Shown here piece by piece: positions 10,764 to 18,161 of a stretch of DNA of 44,695 nucleotides (its first letter is position 1; every line of letters begins with the position of its first letter). The stretch is from contig CADAWR010000015.1 in NCBI GenBank assembly GCA_902791695.1, positions 1 through 44,695 on the forward strand. Direction: 5' to 3'. The notes under the pieces are model-generated. The model was not told the DNA's origin, did no database searches, and saw only the letters and a program-made list of their open reading frames with translations. The position numbers and the translations under genes are program-made. This DNA is from an uncultured Bacteroidota bacterium (lineage in GTDB: Bacteria; Bacteroidota; Bacteroidia; Bacteroidales; P3).

Positions 10764-13700
10764 TTAGCGAACCATCATCTTTGTAGCGGAGGTGTGACCG
10801 CCCATGATGACATTCACAAGGTACATGCCCTTAGCCATACCCTCGGTGCTGATGCTGTACACCTGCTCGCCCTCGGCAACATGGCCAAGGTTGCGGACAC
10901 TCACGCAGCGACCGTTGAGGTCGTAGATGCGCAGCTGGGCATCGCCAGCCTCGGTGGCGCTGATGGAGAGGTTAGCCTCACCAACAACCGGGTTCGGGAA
11001 GATGCTGACAGAGGTGTTGCTGTTACCCTTGACCGTGGGGATACCGAAGGTGTAGTCGCCCTCGTCGAGGATAGCATTGCTACGGTCGGTAACATAGGTC
11101 ATATCCATGAAGATACCGCGGCCATAAGTGCCGAAGTAAATGGCGCCCGGCCATTTGGTCTTCGGATACAGGTAGTACTCGGCGTTAATACCGTTGTGTC
11201 CGATATGGCGGCGGGCAGGCAGATTGGCCTTCTGCTGCATCATGGTCGGCACGGCGATACCGCGCAGATGCTCATACTGGTGCCAGGCGTTGTTTTCATT
11301 AATCCACACACCGTCGGCGGTACCGACATAGATGTTACCGGTGGAAACCTCGACAAATGCGCAGTAGGCGGGCAGCTCTTTATGGCCGGTGATTTCCATC
11401 TGCGTGAGGGTCTGGTTTCCTGTCCAGTCACCCTGTGCGTTGTCCAGCGTAGCCACATTGGCAAAGTTTGTGCTGTAGTCCTCGAAGGTCATGATGAGAC
11501 GCTCGGTACCAAGCGAGTTGTCGGCAACCAGCGAACTCACCGCACGAGGCAGCCACACACTGTTGTTCACCTTCAGTGTGTCGAAGCTCAGACGCGAACG
11601 GTTCGAATACTGCGAGCAGCTGATCTGCTCCCACGTGGTCTTGGAGTCGCCACCGAAGTTCACGTTATCAAATCCCTTGACGCGCACAATCATAGTGGTG
11701 TGCTCACCACGGTCCTCGACGGCGATGTAAGCCATACGGCCATCGGCGCTCATCACGGCCAGGCGGGGGATACGGTTCTTGTTACCGCTGATAGTAGTGT
11801 CAACATAATAGATACCGGCCCACTCCTGCCAGGTCTCGCGGGAAGCGTCGACATCCCAAACCTTCGAGAAGTCGGTGGCACGCCACGACAGCCATACAGT
11901 CCACATCGACTTACGGGTAGCATCGCTACCGATGATGAGCATACGCGACTGCATGGGGTTCTTAAGCTTAAGAGTATTGGCGTGGCCGTTGCCGTCGCCA
12001 GCGGTCATTGCCTTGGTGAAGGTGTAGTCAATGGGATAATAGGCCTGAGCGCGGCTCATCACAGTCATCACGTCACCGCTTTCTATCTGGAACTTGCCAT
12101 TGCGCATCCAGATGGTGTCCAGACGACCGGTGCCCGTAGTATCGCGACGCACATAACCCAAGGTGTCGATAGTCACGGTGATGGAATCGTTGAAGATATT
12201 GTCGTTGGCGGTCTCCCAGAACGACATGAACGAAACCTGCTGGCCACTGATCATGGAGTTGCTGAGGAAGCGCTCTCCAATAGTCCAGGTCTGGGTCTGC
12301 GTGTAGTTCATATAGTCGGCGTACGAGCGGCCGAACTGGTTGTCGCGCGACGAGACGAAGATGGTGCGGCGCAATGTGGGAGCATACTGCTGGAACATCG
12401 AAGCAGCCACCATGCCACCGTTGTCCTTCCAGGTGATGAGGGCGTCGTGGTTGATATTGCCATGAGTGCCATCGTCGTACCATTCCACCTCAGGCTGGCC
12501 GCCGTCGTGGTCTGTACGGGCCTCGATAAGGGGACAAGCGCCATTGTGGGCACCACTGACAACAGTGCCGTCGGGCGAGACAGCCACGCCATTGGTCTGC
12601 ATAACGTTCAGACCGCGGTTGAGATCCTCATAGCTACGGAATTCATTGTAGGTGCGGAACACACCGCCATCGGTGGCGATATAGTAGACATAACGCATTT
12701 CGCCGTAGATCTCACGCGGGGCACAGAGAATGTGATGGATGCCGGAGTGCACATACGAAGGATTGCCAAAAACCGATGCCATATAGTCGCCATAGTTCAA
12801 CTCCTGCTCACAGTAGGACATCATGGTCCACTGGTAGTACGAACCCGGGACATAGCTGCGGCCGCTCCAGATAGTGGAACCGGCGATAACAACATGCTGG
12901 GGATCACGCGGGTCGACATAGATGGTACCGCTGTGGCGGCCGTCGCCGTTGACGACGGGCTTGCCGTTGACAGCCGACATAGAGAACACACGCACAGTGC
13001 TGGTGGTCAGGATCTGCCAGGTCTGCAAGTCGCGGGTCAAATAGAGGCCCTTCATAATGCCGTTGGAGTTGATGACCATCAAGTAGAGGTAACTAGGATC
13101 GGACGGAGCGACGGCAATCTTCAGCGCCGAATTCTCACCGCCAAGAGTATAGTCGGCATTCATCACACGCACCGTGGAGGCCTGCATGGCAGAAGCGGTG
13201 GCATTCAGGTTACCGATCTTGTACAGCTCGTTACCCACGGTGAAGTAGGCCATGCGGAGCGAACGCACAATGATAAACTGGTCGATGCTCCCGTTGGCAC
13301 CGCTGAACACCAGCTCGGGGGCCTGCCAGGCGCCACCGATGCGGTTGATGCGATAGATATTGTTCTTGGCGACGGCGAAAAGATGCACATCACCGTTGGC
13401 ATCCTCGACAAAGTCAACCTTGCGAACCGAAGCCCAGTCGCTGTTCCACGAGGCAGGCTCCGTACCGGGGATGACAGAATAGCCAAACATATTGGTGTTG
13501 AACACAAAGATACCGCGGCCGACGGCAGACATGGGAGCGAAGGTGCTGCCGACAGAGAACTCGTCGCTACCAGTACCGATAACAATACTGTTGTCGGCAA
13601 GCTGCACCATGCTGCTGATCGGAAGGATAACCTCCTTGCCGTCCTCGAAATACGGCACATAGTGCCACAAATCCCTGTTGGCGGCAAGCGACGTGCTCAT

Positions 13701-13943
13701 TCCGCGATAAGTGTAGACATCGTTGAGTGTCTGCTGTTTGTCCGAACGGACAAAAAGGCCGCCGGTGGCCGAACCCGCATAGATGGTTGTGGCGTCGTTA
13801 CGGTCAGCCACAAGACAGGTGACATGTCCGCCAACGTTGACTGGTCCAATCTCCACGAAATTGGTGTCCTGGGCACTCGCGTTGCCTCCAACCAAAGCCA
13901 TTACGCCTGCAAACAAGCCGAGAAGTACTTTGTTAATTTTCAT
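10764..13943 (-). CDS. Secreted beta-propeller-like protein with type IX secretion C-terminal sorting domain
   Basis: A 1059-residue exported protein. It starts with a signal peptide (MKINKVLLGLFAGVMALVGG, cleavage after NASAQ). The body has many repeats resembling sialidase/VPS10-type beta-propeller blades (for example GVFRTYNEF, GTVVSGAHNGACPLIEARTD, IYVGTADGVWINENN). The last ~86 residues (974-1059) form a por-type sorting domain: SIFPNP, then LRIYDLNGRCV, then GMYLVNVIMGG and a basic end. Such tails send proteins across the outer membrane by the type IX system and are usually removed at the surface. Residues about 370-720 also hold longer non-repeated stretches. Ligand or enzymatic role is not evident. 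It has its own promoter and is divergent from the moxR-bat operon. Confidence 0.82.
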   Translation of the reverse strand: MKINKVLLGLFAGVMALVGGNASAQDTNFVEIGPVNVGGHVTCLVADRNDATTIYAGSATGGLFVRSDKQQTLNDVYTYRGMSTSLAANRDLWHYVPYFEDGKEVILPISSMVQLADNSIVIGTGSDEFSVGSTFAPMSAVGRGIFVFNTNMFGYSVIPGTEPASWNSDWASVRKVDFVEDANGDVHLFAVAKNNIYRINRIGGAWQAPELVFSGANGSIDQFIIVRSLRMAYFTVGNELYKIGNLNATASAMQASTVRVMNADYTLGGENSALKIAVAPSDPSYLYLMVINSNGIMKGLYLTRDLQTWQILTTSTVRVFSMSAVNGKPVVNGDGRHSGTIYVDPRDPQHVVIAGSTIWSGRSYVPGSYYQWTMMSYCEQELNYGDYMASVFGNPSYVHSGIHHILCAPREIYGEMRYVYYIATDGGVFRTYNEFRSYEDLNRGLNVMQTNGVAVSPDGTVVSGAHNGACPLIEARTDHDGGQPEVEWYDDGTHGNINHDALITWKDNGGMVAASMFQQYAPTLRRTIFVSSRDNQFGRSYADYMNYTQTQTWTIGERFLSNSMISGQQVSFMSFWETANDNIFNDSITVTIDTLGYVRRDTTGTGRLDTIWMRNGKFQIESGDVMTVMSRAQAYYPIDYTFTKAMTAGDGNGHANTLKLKNPMQSRMLIIGSDATRKSMWTVWLSWRATDFSKVWDVDASRETWQEWAGIYYVDTTISGNKNRIPRLAVMSADGRMAYIAVEDRGEHTTMIVRVKGFDNVNFGGDSKTTWEQISCSQYSNRSRLSFDTLKVNNSVWLPRAVSSLVADNSLGTERLIMTFEDYSTNFANVATLDNAQGDWTGNQTLTQMEITGHKELPAYCAFVEVSTGNIYVGTADGVWINENNAWHQYEHLRGIAVPTMMQQKANLPARRHIGHNGINAEYYLYPKTKWPGAIYFGTYGRGIFMDMTYVTDRSNAILDEGDYTFGIPTVKGNSNTSVSIFPNPVVGEANLSISATEAGDAQLRIYDLNGRCVSVRNLGHVAEGEQVYSISTEGMAKGMYLVNVIMGGHTSATKMMVR

Positions 13944-13996
13944 AAGTTATTATTGATTAGTTAATTATTCTATTCTATCATAAATCTTTTAATGCA

Positions 13997-14026
13997 CAAA
14001 GATACATTTTTTTTTATATATACAAT
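13997..14026 (-). promoter_or_regulatory. Bacteroidetes-type promoter for the type IX cargo gene
   Basis: On the minus strand a -7 TATCTTTG (14004 down to 13997) lies 18 nt from an ATTG (14026-14023). It is about 55 nt before the ATG at 13943. Confidence 0.72.
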
Positions 14027-14045
14027 ATATTTTTTTGTTTTTTTT

Positions 14046-14255
14046 ATCCACACTCCATCTTTTTACCCCATTTCCGCTCCACATATCAGCCTTCATCAGC
14101 GCCCTTTTTCCGCCCCGAAACACCGATTCAGCACCGTATCCTCTCCGTCTGTTCTACGATTGTTCACAGGTTGTTTAACGGTTGTTTAACGGTTTATATC
14201 GTAGAACAATCGGAGAACAATCGTAGAACAGACGGAGCGGGTACGGAGAGGCATC
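14046..14255 (+). repeat. Composite palindromic 11-bp-unit element, copy A
   Basis: First of three related intergenic elements. 14046-14131 is a G-poor, C/T/A-rich tract. The border CACCGTATCCTCTCCGTC (14132-14149) follows. Then come four forward 11-bp units, TGTTCTACGAT, TGTTCACAGGT, and TGTTTAACGGT twice (14150-14193), a TTAT centre, and three inverted units, ATCGTAGAACA, ATCGGAGAACA, ATCGTAGAACA (14198-14230). The outer arms 14143-14165 and 14215-14237 are a perfect 23-bp inverted repeat. The right border 14231-14255 differs from that of copy C at only two of 25 bases. Function unknown: mobile-type intergenic repeat, protein-binding array or structured RNA are all open. Confidence 0.8.
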
Positions 14256-14358
14256 GGTGAGGCGACAATGTAAAAAATGTTAAAGAGGCAATATTTGTTT
14301 TGGTTTGTTGTTTTTATAACCAAAATATATAATAAGGAAACAAAAACAATAATAGACA

Positions 14359-15366
14359 ATGGAATCGGTAAACATTCAAGAACTGAACGAGCGCATCAAC
14401 CGCGAGAGTGCTTTCGTCGATGTGCTGCGCATGGAGATGGGCAAACAGATTGTGGGCCAAAAACACATGGTCGACGGGCTGCTGATAGGTCTGCTGAGCG
14501 GCGGCCATGTGCTGCTCGAGGGTGTGCCCGGACTGGCCAAGACGCTGACCATCACCACGCTGGCCAAGGCTATCGACGCCAAATTCAGCCGCATACAGTT
14601 CACGCCCGACCTGCTGCCGGCCGACCTTATCGGCACATTGATATACAGCCAGAAGAACGAGAGCTTCCAGGTGAAAAAGGGACCTATTTTCAGCCACTTC
14701 ATCCTGGCCGATGAAATAAACCGTGCCCCCGCCAAGGTGCAGAGCGCCCTGCTCGAAGCCATGCAGGAGCGCCAGGTGACCATAGGCGAGCAGACCTACC
14801 GCCTCGAGGAGCCGTTCCTGGTTATGGCCACGCAGAACCCCATAGAGCAGGAAGGCACCTATCCCCTGCCCGAGGCTCAGGTGGACCGCTTCATGCTGAA
14901 GGTGGTCATCAGCTACCCCAAGAGGGACGAGGAGCGTGCGATACTGCACCAGCAGGTAAATGAGGGCAGAACAGAAAATGAGCCCAAAGGCCCGAAAGCC
15001 ATATTGAAGCCCGAGGACATCCTCAAGGCGCGCGAGGTGGTGAAGGAGGTCTACATGGACGAGAAGATTGAGAACTACATCACCGACATTATCTTTGCCA
15101 CCCGCTTCCCTGGCCAATACGGTCTGGAGAAGATGGAGGGCCTGATAAGCTATGGCGCTTCGCCGCGCGGCAGCATCAACCTGGCGGCAGCGTCGAAAGC
15201 CTACGCCTTCATGAAGCGCCGCGGATACGTCATTCCCGAGGATGTGCGTGCCGTGGCCATGGATGTGCTGCGCCACCGCATTGGCCTCACCTACGAGGCC
15301 GAGGCCGAGAACGTCACCAGCGAAGAGGTGGTCAGCGAAGTGCTCAACCGCGTTGATGTGCCCTGA
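14359..15366 (+). CDS. MoxR-family AAA+ ATPase (first of two)
   Basis: A 335-residue AAA+ ATPase that acts as a chaperone for partner proteins with von Willebrand A domains. Walker A is GVPGLAKT (55-62), Walker B is FILADE (114-119), followed by [20 protein letters not shown] and the sensor 1 region [22 protein letters not shown]. It is the first gene of the moxR-bat run; the DUF58 gene starts 2 bp after its stop. In Bacteroides the matching gene stands upstream of batA. The partners are expected to be the DUF58, BatA and BatB proteins encoded next. Its protein is similar to the MoxR encoded at 28090-29031, though that one has different neighbours. Confidence 0.93.
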   Translation: MESVNIQELNERINRESAFVDVLRMEMGKQIVGQKHMVDGLLIGLLSGGHVLLEGVPGLAKTLTITTLAKAIDAKFSRIQFTPDLLPADLIGTLIYSQKNESFQVKKGPIFSHFILADEINRAPAKVQSALLEAMQERQVTIGEQTYRLEEPFLVMATQNPIEQEGTYPLPEAQVDRFMLKVVISYPKRDEERAILHQQVNEGRTENEPKGPKAILKPEDILKAREVVKEVYMDEKIENYITDIIFATRFPGQYGLEKMEGLISYGASPRGSINLAAASKAYAFMKRRGYVIPEDVRAVAMDVLRHRIGLTYEAEAENVTSEEVVSEVLNRVDVP

Positions 15367-15368
15367 TT

Positions 15369-16235
15369 ATGGATGAAGAGATAATAAAGAAAGTCCGCAA
15401 GATAGAGATAAAGGCGCGAGGGCTGAGCCAGCAGATGTTCAGCGGCGAGTACCACTCGGCCTTCAAGGGGCGCGGTATGGCCTTCAGCGAGGTGCGCGAG
15501 TACCAGTACGGCGACGACGTGCGCAACATCGACTGGAACGTCACCGCGCGTCTGGCGCATCCCTACGTGAAGATATTCGAGGAGGAGCGCGAGATGACGG
15601 TGATGCTGCTGGTGGACGTTAGCGGTAGCGGCCGTTTCGGCACCCAGGGCCAGTTCAAGGAAGAGCTGGCGGCCGAGGTGGCGGCAACACTGGCCTTCAG
15701 CGCCATAGCCAACAACGACAAGGTTGGCGTGATACTCTTCAGCGACCGCATCGAGAAGTTCATACCACCCAAGAAAGGACGGCAGCATATACTACGTATC
15801 ATACGAGAACTGATAACATTCAGACCTGAGAGCAACGGCACCGACATTGCGCAGGCGCTGCAGTATTTCAGCAACGTCATCAAACGGCGCTGCACGGCAT
15901 TCCTGCTCAGCGACTTCTTCTCTCCCAAGCCCTATTCGGACGCTCTGAAGATAGCCGCCGGCAAGCACGACATTGTGGCGTTGAGGCTGGTGGACCGTCG
16001 CGAAGAGCACCTGGCCGACCTGGGACTGATGAAGCTCTACGACCCCGAAAGCACCGAGACGCTGTGGGTGGACACCGGCAGCGAGGCGGTGCGCATGGTG
16101 GTCGACGCCCGTGCGGCGCAACAGGCCGAAGAAACAGCGCGCACCATGCGGCGCTACGGCATCGACATGGCGACACTGCACACGGGCGAAGATTTCGTGA
16201 AACCGCTGCTGACACTGATGAAAAAGAGAAGCTAA
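15369..16235 (+). CDS. DUF58 domain protein (VWA-like fold)
   Basis: A 288-residue protein of the DUF58 family that regularly accompanies MoxR ATPases. The DUF58 signature FSEVREYQYGDDVRNIDWNVTAR spans about 39-61. A VWA-like region follows with the metal-site motif DVSGS (D83, S85, S87), so it may bind Mg2+. No signal peptide or membrane helix is seen; it is probably cytosolic or peripheral. The next ATG follows its stop codon with no gap, which implies translational coupling. The role in the MoxR/Bat complex is inferred from gene order. Confidence 0.9.
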   Translation: MDEEIIKKVRKIEIKARGLSQQMFSGEYHSAFKGRGMAFSEVREYQYGDDVRNIDWNVTARLAHPYVKIFEEEREMTVMLLVDVSGSGRFGTQGQFKEELAAEVAATLAFSAIANNDKVGVILFSDRIEKFIPPKKGRQHILRIIRELITFRPESNGTDIAQALQYFSNVIKRRCTAFLLSDFFSPKPYSDALKIAAGKHDIVALRLVDRREEHLADLGLMKLYDPESTETLWVDTGSEAVRMVVDARAAQQAEETARTMRRYGIDMATLHTGEDFVKPLLTLMKKRS

Positions 16236-17111
16236 ATGAAGAAGACAATCATCATAGGTTTAATTGGTTTATTGGGCTTGATGGGGCTTATGGGCGAAGC
16301 GAGGGGGCAGGCTGTGGCCACACTTGCAAGCGACACCATAGCCCTCGGAGACCAGACGACGCTGACTGTACGCAATGCGCTGACCTTCCCGTCGACGGAC
16401 CTGCTGAGCCAGAACGGCGTTGTGGCCCTCAGGCAGGACTTCGACACCGCCGCACGGTCGCAGACGACAGTGATTACCAGCTTCGAGCCTGGCGAGCATT
16501 ACATAAAGCTCAGCGACGAGGACTCGCTGCTGCTGGTGGTTACCGACGTGGAGATTGACAGTGCCACGGCCGAGCTGCGCGACATTGCGCCTATAGAGCG
16601 CGTGCCCTACACCTTCTGGGAGGTGTTCCGCTGGGTGCTGCTTGGTCTGGCGTTGGCGGCAGCGGCTTTCGGCATCTGGTGGCTGCTGACGCACCGCATG
16701 CAGGTGCAGGCAGCCCTGACCAAAAGCGAGCCCGTCGACAACCGCACACCCGAAGAGCGCGCCCTGCAGACACTGGAGGCTCTGCGCGTGGAACGCCTGT
16801 GGCAGAGCGGGCGCGTGAAGGAATACCACACGCGGCTCACCGATGCCGTGCGCCAGTTCATCGAGGAAAGCACCGGCATACGCGCCACCGACATGACGAG
16901 CGACGAATGCGTGGATGCGCTGACGGGCAAAAACATCAATGTCAGCGCGCTGCGTGACATATTCAATACCGCCGACATGGTGAAGTTCGCCAAGAGCGAA
17001 CCGTCGCCGCACGAGCACGAACGCTCGATGGACGAGGCAGTAGGGTTCGTGGGCGAGATGTGGCAGGTTGTGAAACCAGCCGAAAACAAGGAGGAGGTGA
17101 AGAATGCATAA
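16236..17111 (+). CDS. Bat-operon membrane protein (DUF4381-like position), unknown function
   Basis: A 291-residue envelope protein that stands between the DUF58 gene and batA, the place where aerotolerance operons of Bacteroides carry a small membrane protein. It has a signal peptide built of Gly-Leu repeats (IIIGLIGLLGLMGLMGEARG), an external domain to ~residue 125, one strong membrane helix (about 132-150, VLLGLALAAAAFGIWWLL), and a helical cytosolic tail (RTPEERALQTLEALRVERLW, then VDALTGKNINVSALRDIF) like the tail of BatD. No catalytic motif was recognised. The signal-peptide DNA is a 9-bp tandem repeat. Its stop overlaps the batA start by 8 bp. Confidence 0.75.
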   Translation: MKKTIIIGLIGLLGLMGLMGEARGQAVATLASDTIALGDQTTLTVRNALTFPSTDLLSQNGVVALRQDFDTAARSQTTVITSFEPGEHYIKLSDEDSLLLVVTDVEIDSATAELRDIAPIERVPYTFWEVFRWVLLGLALAAAAFGIWWLLTHRMQVQAALTKSEPVDNRTPEERALQTLEALRVERLWQSGRVKEYHTRLTDAVRQFIEESTGIRATDMTSDECVDALTGKNINVSALRDIFNTADMVKFAKSEPSPHEHERSMDEAVGFVGEMWQVVKPAENKEEVKNA

Positions 17112-18096
17112 CATAAGCTTCGCACAACCGTGGATGTTGCTGGGCCTGGTGCTGGTGCCGCTGATGGCGGCCTACTATATCTGGCGCTACCGCAAGCAGG
17201 AAGCGGCGGTGCAGCATTCGGACATAGCGGTGTTCGCCGGCGTGAAGAAAACGTTGCGCGTGCGCCTGCGCTGGCTGCCCTTTGCACTGATGACACTTGC
17301 CGTCGGAGCCATGGTGGTGGCGCTGGCGCGTCCGCAGAGCCGCCTGAGCCGTCAGGAGATGAAGGTGGAAGGAATAGACATTGTGCTGGCCATGGACATC
17401 AGCGGCAGTATGCTGGCCGAGGACTTCCGCCCCAACCGACTGGAAGCCGCCAAGAAGGTGGCCGCCGATTTCATCGATGGGCGCAAGAGCGACCGCATGG
17501 GACTGGTGGTGTTCTCGGGAGAGGCATTCACACAGGTACCGCTGACGGTGGACCACCATGTGCTATTGAAGCAGCTGGGTGCCCTAAAGAGCGGAATAAT
17601 ACGTGACGGCACGGCTCTGGGCGACGGATTGGCAACAGCCATCAACCGCATAAAGGACAGCGAGGCCAAGAGCAAGGTGATAATACTGCTTACCGACGGT
17701 GTGAACAACCAGGGAAGCGTCGACCCGCAGAGTGCCGCCGAGATAGCGGCTATGTACGGCATACGCCTCTACACCATCGGCGTGGGCTCGCTGGGCAAAG
17801 CCCCCTACCCTTTCCGCGACCAGTTTGGGCGGGTGCACTACCAGAACATCGACGTGGAAATCGACGAGCCGTTGATGCAGCAGATGGCAGCGTCGACAGA
17901 AGACGGGCGCTATTTCCGCGCTACCAACAAGAAAGCTCTGGAAGAGATATTCTCGCAGATTGACGAGATGGAGAAAAGCAAGATAGATGTAACCCAATAT
18001 GCGCAGACCAAAGACGAGCAGGGCCGGTGGCTGTGGGCAGCCTTCGCCGCACTCCTGCTGGCATTGCTGATGCGCTGGGGATGGATGAGATGGTGA
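17104..18096 (+). CDS. batA: BatA-like VWA-domain membrane protein
   Basis: A 330-residue inner-membrane protein. Two N-terminal helices (about 11-26 and 58-75) precede a von Willebrand factor A domain with a complete metal site: DISGS (D98, S100, S102) and later LTDGVNNQG. A C-terminal helix (about 305-325) ends the chain. In Bacteroides fragilis the bat genes were linked to aerotolerance; the molecular action is unresolved and probably concerns envelope protein assembly with MoxR. The start at 17104 overlaps the preceding gene by 8 bp. A 65-bp gap with a 7-bp tandem repeat separates it from the batB-batC fusion, the only sizeable gap in this part of the operon. Confidence 0.9.
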   Translation: MHNISFAQPWMLLGLVLVPLMAAYYIWRYRKQEAAVQHSDIAVFAGVKKTLRVRLRWLPFALMTLAVGAMVVALARPQSRLSRQEMKVEGIDIVLAMDISGSMLAEDFRPNRLEAAKKVAADFIDGRKSDRMGLVVFSGEAFTQVPLTVDHHVLLKQLGALKSGIIRDGTALGDGLATAINRIKDSEAKSKVIILLTDGVNNQGSVDPQSAAEIAAMYGIRLYTIGVGSLGKAPYPFRDQFGRVHYQNIDVEIDEPLMQQMAASTEDGRYFRATNKKALEEIFSQIDEMEKSKIDVTQYAQTKDEQGRWLWAAFAALLLALLMRWGWMRW

Positions 18097-18100
18097 TAAA

Positions 18101-18149
18101 GGTTACAGGTTAAAGGTTAACGGTTAAAGATTAAAGGTTACAGGTTAAA
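18101..18149 (+). repeat. Heptanucleotide tandem repeat in the batA-batB gap
   Basis: Seven consecutive 7-bp units fill most of the 65-bp gap: GGTTACA, GGTTAAA, GGTTAAC, GGTTAAA, GATTAAA, GGTTACA, GGTTAAA. The repeat ends 12 bp before the batB ATG at 18162, so its length sets the distance between the genes. The unit is a cyclic form of KARAGGT, also found in two signal-peptide coding regions of this window. Confidence 0.85.
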
Positions 18150-18161
18150 GGATTCTGAAAG

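Larger units (their letters stand above)
13944..14358. other. 415-bp divergent intergenic region
   Basis: Between the type IX cargo gene (-) and moxR (+). It holds the cargo promoter (13997-14026), a long T/A-rich stretch (14005-14045), palindromic element copy A (14046-14255), and a moxR-proximal part with an 8-bp inverted repeat TTTTGGTT/AACCAAAA (14298-14305 and 14318-14325). No exact TAnnTTTG was found for moxR; AATATTTG at 14290-14297 differs by one base. No convincing small gene was seen. Confidence 0.7.

Noticed and set aside
10533-13964. A 1143-residue open frame on the + strand opposite the type IX cargo gene
   Set aside because: It is a mirror of the minus-strand gene's codon bias. 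The minus frame has a signal peptide, a sorting domain and a promoter; the + frame has none of these.
14143-14237. CRISPR array in the palindromic repeats
   Set aside because: The 11-bp units are contiguous, without unique spacers, and they invert about a centre. No cas genes are nearby.
14290-14297. AATATTTG as the -7 box of moxR
   Set aside because: It differs from TAnnTTTG in the first base and has no TTTG 19 nt upstream.
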